A DNA stretch of 17,487 nt from positions 1 through 17,487 of the forward strand of contig JAISZE010000173.1 of the NCBI GenBank assembly GCA_031269405.1, read 5' to 3'. A model generated the notes under the pieces. It searched no databases, was not told where the DNA came from, and worked only from the letters and a program-made list of their open reading frames with translations. The stretch comes from Treponema sp. (GTDB lineage Bacteria; Spirochaetota; Spirochaetia; Treponematales; Breznakiellaceae). Shown one piece after another: positions 14,322-17,487 of the stretch; within the stretch, counting starts at the first letter, position 1, and the number at the start of each line of letters is the position of its first letter. The position numbers and the translations under genes are program-made.

Positions 14322-15815
14322 CTATGAAGCCTGGGCAACTTCCTCTTCCTGCGCCGCTTCTTCCTGGAGATCCCGCAGGGTTTTAGCAGTCTCCATCAGG
14401 ACCCTGAAGCTGCCTTCCTTCAAAATTTTTACCGCTTCCTGAAGCTGGACATCGTATTCCAGGTCGTACACCGGAGCGATAACCGTCCGGTTCTGCTCGT
14501 TTCTGATAAGCCGCGTAAGGAGGCTGGGATCCAGAGGATATTCCGTGTTGAGCTCCAGAGCGAAACGGTGAATGTCCGCGGATGAAGCTTCGGGGTTGGC
14601 GGCTACATATTCGGGGATTTTGTTAGCGTTAATAAGCTTGTTCAGCTCCTCGGCGTCAGAGCCGGTGAATTCAGGGAACAGGACTTCCCGGTCCGGGGGT
14701 ATGCCGATCTTGTCGATATTCACGTCGCTGGGCGTGTAGTACCGGGCGGTAGTGATCTTGAAACCCGCCCTGTCCAGCGGGTAAACCTGCTGGACCGACC
14801 CCTTGCCAAAGGATTTCTCCCCTACCAGATAGGCCCTGCCCCGGTCTTTAAGAGCCCCGGCCACAATTTCAGACGCCGACGCCGAGCCCCTGTTGATAAG
14901 CACCACCACCGGAATATCCTGGGAAACCAGCGGCTTGCTCTGGGCGTAAAAGACGCGGTTTTCCGTAGAGATACGGGACTTGGTAGAAACCACCACGCCG
15001 CCGTTAATAAACAGGTTGCTGATCCCCACCGCCGAATTGAGGAGCCCGCCGTAGTTGTTCCTGAGATCCAGGATAAGAGCCGTATAGCCCTTGGACTGGA
15101 ATTCGCTGACAGCCGCTTTTGAACGTTCCACAGTCATCGGGGTAAAGGTGAGCAGTTTGAGGTAGCCGATAGAGTCGATCATAGCGTATTTTGTCGTAGG
15201 CACCTCGATAACAGCCCGTACCAGGGTAACCGGAAATTCCAGTTTCTCCCCCCGGCGAATGAGGAGCCTGACCTCCTCCCCTGGGGTTCCCCGGAGCCTT
15301 GCGAGCACATCATCCATAGAGAGAACGTCCGTGGATTCGCCGTTGATCTCGATAATGAGGTCTCCGGGATTTATCCCTGAACGCCAGCCCGGAGTATCTT
15401 CGATAGGGGAGGCCACTTCCACATACGGCGGCTTGCCGTCAGCCCCCGTCCCGGCGGGCTTGGAAATATAGAGCCCCACGCCGCCAAAACTGCCCTGAGT
15501 CGTGTCGTTGAGATCCGTCATTTCCGATTCAGGCAGAAACGCCGAGTAAGGATCCCCAAGGGAATCGAGCATTCCCGACATAGCCCCCTCATAGAGAGTC
15601 CTGGGATCCACTTCTTCCACAAAATGGCGCTGGATAAAGTCGAATACATTCCTGATTATCGCAGCATACTGCGCCCCAGGATCCTGCTCCCGCGCCTGGG
15701 CCTGTACCTCCCGGACCGAGGCCAGGGTAAAGATAAGGCAAAATATAACAGTAGAAACCACCCAAACCAGGGATAGGGGGATTTTTCGTTTGGCAACGTG
15801 TTTTTCATCATTCAT
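14322..15815 (-). CDS. ctpA: Carboxyl-terminal processing protease (S41)
   Basis: The 497-residue product is a periplasmic serine protease that cuts proteins near their C-termini. An N-terminal membrane segment or signal peptide covers residues 13-35. A family N-terminal domain with GMLDSLGDPYSAFL (about 81-94) is followed by a PDZ domain at about 110-195 (GGVGLYI, GINPGDLIIEINGE). The catalytic domain follows, with LDLRNNYGGLL, S313 in GSASASEI and K338 in SFGKGSVQ. Their spacing of 25 equals that of S430 and K455 in E. coli Tsp. A C-terminal extension of about 120 residues ends in an acidic Glu/Ala-rich helix. A near-consensus promoter ends at the ATG, and there is no ribosome-binding site, so leaderless translation is likely. 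Confidence 0.95.
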   Translation of the reverse strand: MNDEKHVAKRKIPLSLVWVVSTVIFCLIFTLASVREVQAQAREQDPGAQYAAIIRNVFDFIQRHFVEEVDPRTLYEGAMSGMLDSLGDPYSAFLPESEMTDLNDTTQGSFGGVGLYISKPAGTGADGKPPYVEVASPIEDTPGWRSGINPGDLIIEINGESTDVLSMDDVLARLRGTPGEEVRLLIRRGEKLEFPVTLVRAVIEVPTTKYAMIDSIGYLKLLTFTPMTVERSKAAVSEFQSKGYTALILDLRNNYGGLLNSAVGISNLFINGGVVVSTKSRISTENRVFYAQSKPLVSQDIPVVVLINRGSASASEIVAGALKDRGRAYLVGEKSFGKGSVQQVYPLDRAGFKITTARYYTPSDVNIDKIGIPPDREVLFPEFTGSDAEELNKLINANKIPEYVAANPEASSADIHRFALELNTEYPLDPSLLTRLIRNEQNRTVIAPVYDLEYDVQLQEAVKILKEGSFRVLMETAKTLRDLQEEAAQEEEVAQAS

Positions 15816-15821
15816 AAAGTA

Positions 15822-15849
15822 ATTGTAGAAAACAGACAGCCTTTGTCAA
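15822..15849 (-). promoter_or_regulatory. Promoter of ctpA, placed for a leaderless message
   Basis: On the minus strand TTGACA (15849-15844), a 16-base spacer and TACAAT (15827-15822) form a near-perfect sigma-70 promoter. A discriminator of six bases puts the start of transcription on the A of the ctpA ATG (15815). Confidence 0.7.
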
Positions 15850-15872
15850 TCGCCTTTAGTCTAAGCAAGACG

Positions 15873-17039
15873 CTAAACCTCGTCAGTACCCTCGAAGAAC
15901 AGGGGCAGGGGGAGGAGGCTTTGGAGGAAGGGGTCCCGGCGGATCTGCGGGCTAACCGCCCGGGACAGGTGGGAAAAGAAGAACGATACCGCTTCCAGCG
16001 AAGTAAGGCTGATGTCCGGCGCGGCGCTGACAGGGGCGACCGAAGGGACGCCGCCGCTTACCGCAATGCGGAAAGACCCCCGGTCCCCGATTTTGACCGT
16101 TACCGAACCTTCGGCCAGGGTGTTTATCCGGGCCTTGAGCTTGAGCAGCGGGGGGAGGAGGGCCGCCCAGTCCAGGACGGCAAAATGGTAAGCCGGCTCT
16201 ACCTTGCAGTATTCGGCAAAACGGGACAGGGCCTCCAGCTTCTCCGTCTCCTGGGGCTGGGCGGCGACAAGCGCCTGTTCAGCCGACCCTTCGGGGCGGT
16301 TCAGGAAAAGACCCAGAGCCTCGGCGGTGCGGGAAAAGTCCTTGAGGTTGATTTCCCGAACCTCGTTTTGGCCGGGGTTGTAGACAAGATAGCCCGCAAA
16401 AGAGCCGTTTTCCATGAACGCATAAATGCGGTTCCTCCAGGACGAAAGGATAGGGAAAACCCTGTCCCCCCTGCGCTCGATTCGGGCGATTTTGGATTCA
16501 TGGAAGGCCGTAATTGCGCCTAGCAGTTCCCGGTCTTCCGCCAGGACCTGAGTAAGCGCCAGAGCGGGGGTAAAATCCTTCCCCAGCGTGTGGCGTATGT
16601 TGGCCTTCGAGCAGGAAAACTCCATAAGCGTCCCCGCGGGAGCGTAGCCGAAGTATTCGTAACGCTGGCGCTGGCCCCCAAGGCAGCTAAACACAACGCC
16701 GTCTTTTTGCATATCTTCCAAAGCCATATTCATCAAGGTCCGCATATAGCCCCTGGAACGGGCATAGGGGTGCACCGACACCATGCCGATACCCCTGCCG
16801 GGCAGTTTCTCGCCCAGGATATTCATGATCATAGGATAGGCCCCCAGGGCGGCCTTTATCCCGCCCCCCTCTTCCCTGGCGAGGTAATGGAGGCCTTCCA
16901 TAAAGTATTCCCGCCTGTAGAGCTTAGGGAGCAGTACCGGGAAATCGGTTGAAATATGGGCATGGCTGAATACATAGTTGCCAAAATCAATAACATCATC
17001 GTAATCGGCCATTGCCGCCTTGTGGTATACAACGTTCAT
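15873..17039 (-). CDS. GNAT-family acetyltransferase, Eis-like
   Basis: The 388-residue product has the layout of the Eis-like group: an N-terminal GNAT domain, a second GNAT-like domain and a C-terminal sterol-carrier-like domain. The first carries the acetyl-CoA-binding stretch GIGMVSVHPYARSRGYMRTL (about 83-102) and LGGQRQRYEYFGYAPAG, typical of the group. The C-terminal part ends with VTVKIGDRGSFRIAV and DISLTSLEAVSFFF, as in SCP2-like domains. Characterised relatives acetylate amines on drugs or proteins; no substrate can be assigned here. The ATG has a strong AGGGGAG four bases upstream. It is 57 bases upstream of ctpA, which has its own promoter. Confidence 0.87.
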   Translation of the reverse strand: MNVVYHKAAMADYDDVIDFGNYVFSHAHISTDFPVLLPKLYRREYFMEGLHYLAREEGGGIKAALGAYPMIMNILGEKLPGRGIGMVSVHPYARSRGYMRTLMNMALEDMQKDGVVFSCLGGQRQRYEYFGYAPAGTLMEFSCSKANIRHTLGKDFTPALALTQVLAEDRELLGAITAFHESKIARIERRGDRVFPILSSWRNRIYAFMENGSFAGYLVYNPGQNEVREINLKDFSRTAEALGLFLNRPEGSAEQALVAAQPQETEKLEALSRFAEYCKVEPAYHFAVLDWAALLPPLLKLKARINTLAEGSVTVKIGDRGSFRIAVSGGVPSVAPVSAAPDISLTSLEAVSFFFSHLSRAVSPQIRRDPFLQSLLPLPLFFEGTDEV

Positions 17040-17051
17040 AATTCTCCCCTT

Positions 17052-17070
17052 AGTATACTTTTGAGTATAC
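17052..17070. promoter_or_regulatory. Paired GTATAC sites before the acetyltransferase gene
   Basis: AGTATAC occurs twice (17052-17058 and 17064-17070), 12 bases apart, about one helical turn. Each contains the palindrome GTATAC. On the minus strand each gives a TATACT that could be a -10 box; no good -35 box is seen. This is a candidate operator. Confidence 0.4.
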
Positions 17071-17147
17071 CCAAAAGCGGCTTTTTGATCATCATGTTAG
17101 CTGTGTAAGGCGGGATAAAGGCATAGAAACGGCAAAGAGGGAAAACA

Positions 17148-17236
17148 ACCACGGACCGGCACGGACGGAAGGGGCAAGGAAGGAAGAATATGACCACGGA
17201 CGGACACGGACGGAAGGGATAAGGAAGGAGGAATAC
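17148..17236. repeat. Two tandem 45-bp repeat units (CCACGGAC...CACGGACGG type)
   Basis: Units at 17148-17191 and 17193-17236 match at 38 of 44 positions. Each holds ACCACGGAC, CACGGACGGAAGG and AAGGAAGGA. The composition is strongly purine-biased. A period divisible by three creates false open frames here. Nothing suggests that it is translated. Confidence 0.8.
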
Positions 17237-17237
17237 T

Positions 17238-17322
17238 TACCGCTAAGGCGAAGAAGGCGAAAAAGGAAGGGAAAAAGCACCGCTTCCTACATCCTTTTTC
17301 GCCTTTGCGCGCCTTGGCGGTA
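17238..17322. repeat. Intergenic inverted repeat (CCGCTAAGGCG..GGCGAAAAAGG type)
   Basis: The left arm (17238-17266) and right arm (17293-17322) pair over about 29 positions with a few mismatches, sharing TACCGC, AAGGCG and GGCGAAAAAGG. A further partial copy (GCCTTAGCGGT) lies at 17336-17346. Positions 17245-17265 are an exact reverse complement of 544-564 at the other end of the window, so this belongs to a dispersed repeat family. Confidence 0.75.
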
Positions 17323-17355
17323 ATAATTCTTCAATGCCTTAGCGGTTTCCTGGGC

Positions 17356-17487
17356 TTAGGGGATGATTTCCGAGACCAGTTCGCTCCAGCCGCTTTGGCC
17401 TTTTTCCCCGCCCCGCTGGACTTCCCAGCGCAGGGCGAACCAGGCGCGTTTGCCCCGGTCCGTCTCGCGGAAGCTGATGACGTGGGG
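17356..17487 (-). CDS. 3' end of an unidentified gene (43 residues visible)
   Basis: The frame is open from the window edge to a TAA at 17356-17358 and encodes PHVISFRETDRGKRAWFALR, then WEVQRGGEKGQSGWSELVSE and IIP. The pattern RGK.AWFALRWE..RGEKG.WSE.VS..IP resembles the C-terminal strand of fibronectin-like or similar beta-domain tails on hypothetical proteins in several bacterial phyla, where it closes the protein. No function can be given from this fragment. The start lies beyond the window. Codon use looks like that of the neighbouring genes. Confidence 0.65.
   Translation of the reverse strand, partial: PHVISFRETDRGKRAWFALRWEVQRGGEKGQSGWSELVSEIIP

Noticed and set aside
17148..17236. 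CRISPR repeats
   Set aside because: Only two adjoining units, no spacers between them and no cas genes.

Overview
The window reads as chromosomal DNA of a spirochaete, most likely a Treponema of the termite-gut type. This is inferred from the rpmH-rnpA-yidD-yidC-jag order, a small secreted protein that resembles a Treponema family, and a WecG/TagA-like protein with a replaced active-site segment. There are no rRNA or tRNA genes, no CRISPR array and no phage genes.

Layout: (1) 1-1060 is accessory DNA. It holds the right end of an IS200/IS605-type element with probable omega-RNA hairpins (1-258), an unexplained structured stretch (265-356), a roughly 265-bp nested inverted repeat (381-644), and a pRiA4b ORF-3-like gene that has lost its middle (594-1040, minus). 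(2) 1070-4708 is a plus-strand housekeeping operon: promoter, rpmH, rnpA, yidD, yidC, jag/khpB, and a strong intrinsic terminator. It combines ribosomal protein L34, the RNase P protein, the membrane insertion machinery and an RNA-binding protein. (3) 4717-7299, plus strand, carries a secreted protein of unknown function, a uracil/xanthine permease whose ribosome-binding site lies in a long hairpin, and a VOC/glyoxalase-fold protein. Its stop codon interleaves with that of the next, convergent gene. (4) 7296-11546, minus strand, is a two-gene unit of a secreted M16 zinc protease followed by a MATE exporter. (5) 11682-12596, plus strand, is a DHH/DHHA1 phosphoesterase, divergent from the protease gene. 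(6) 12697-17039, minus strand, runs GNAT/Eis-like acetyltransferase, S41 carboxyl-terminal protease (ctpA), rsmE and a WecG/TagA-like protein, closed by a terminator at about 12650-12675. (7) 17042-17355 is intergenic repeat DNA: a 45-bp tandem repeat and an inverted repeat that shares a 21-nt exact match with the repeat at the left end. (8) 17356-17487 is the 3' end of another minus-strand gene.

The coding content is mostly ordinary. The points of interest are regulatory and structural: ribosome-binding-site sequestration before uraA, a near-consensus promoter whose predicted start site is the first base of the ctpA start codon, perfect palindromes at three promoters, the omega-RNA/IS605 end, and the nested repeats. 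I see no convincing new multi-gene system.
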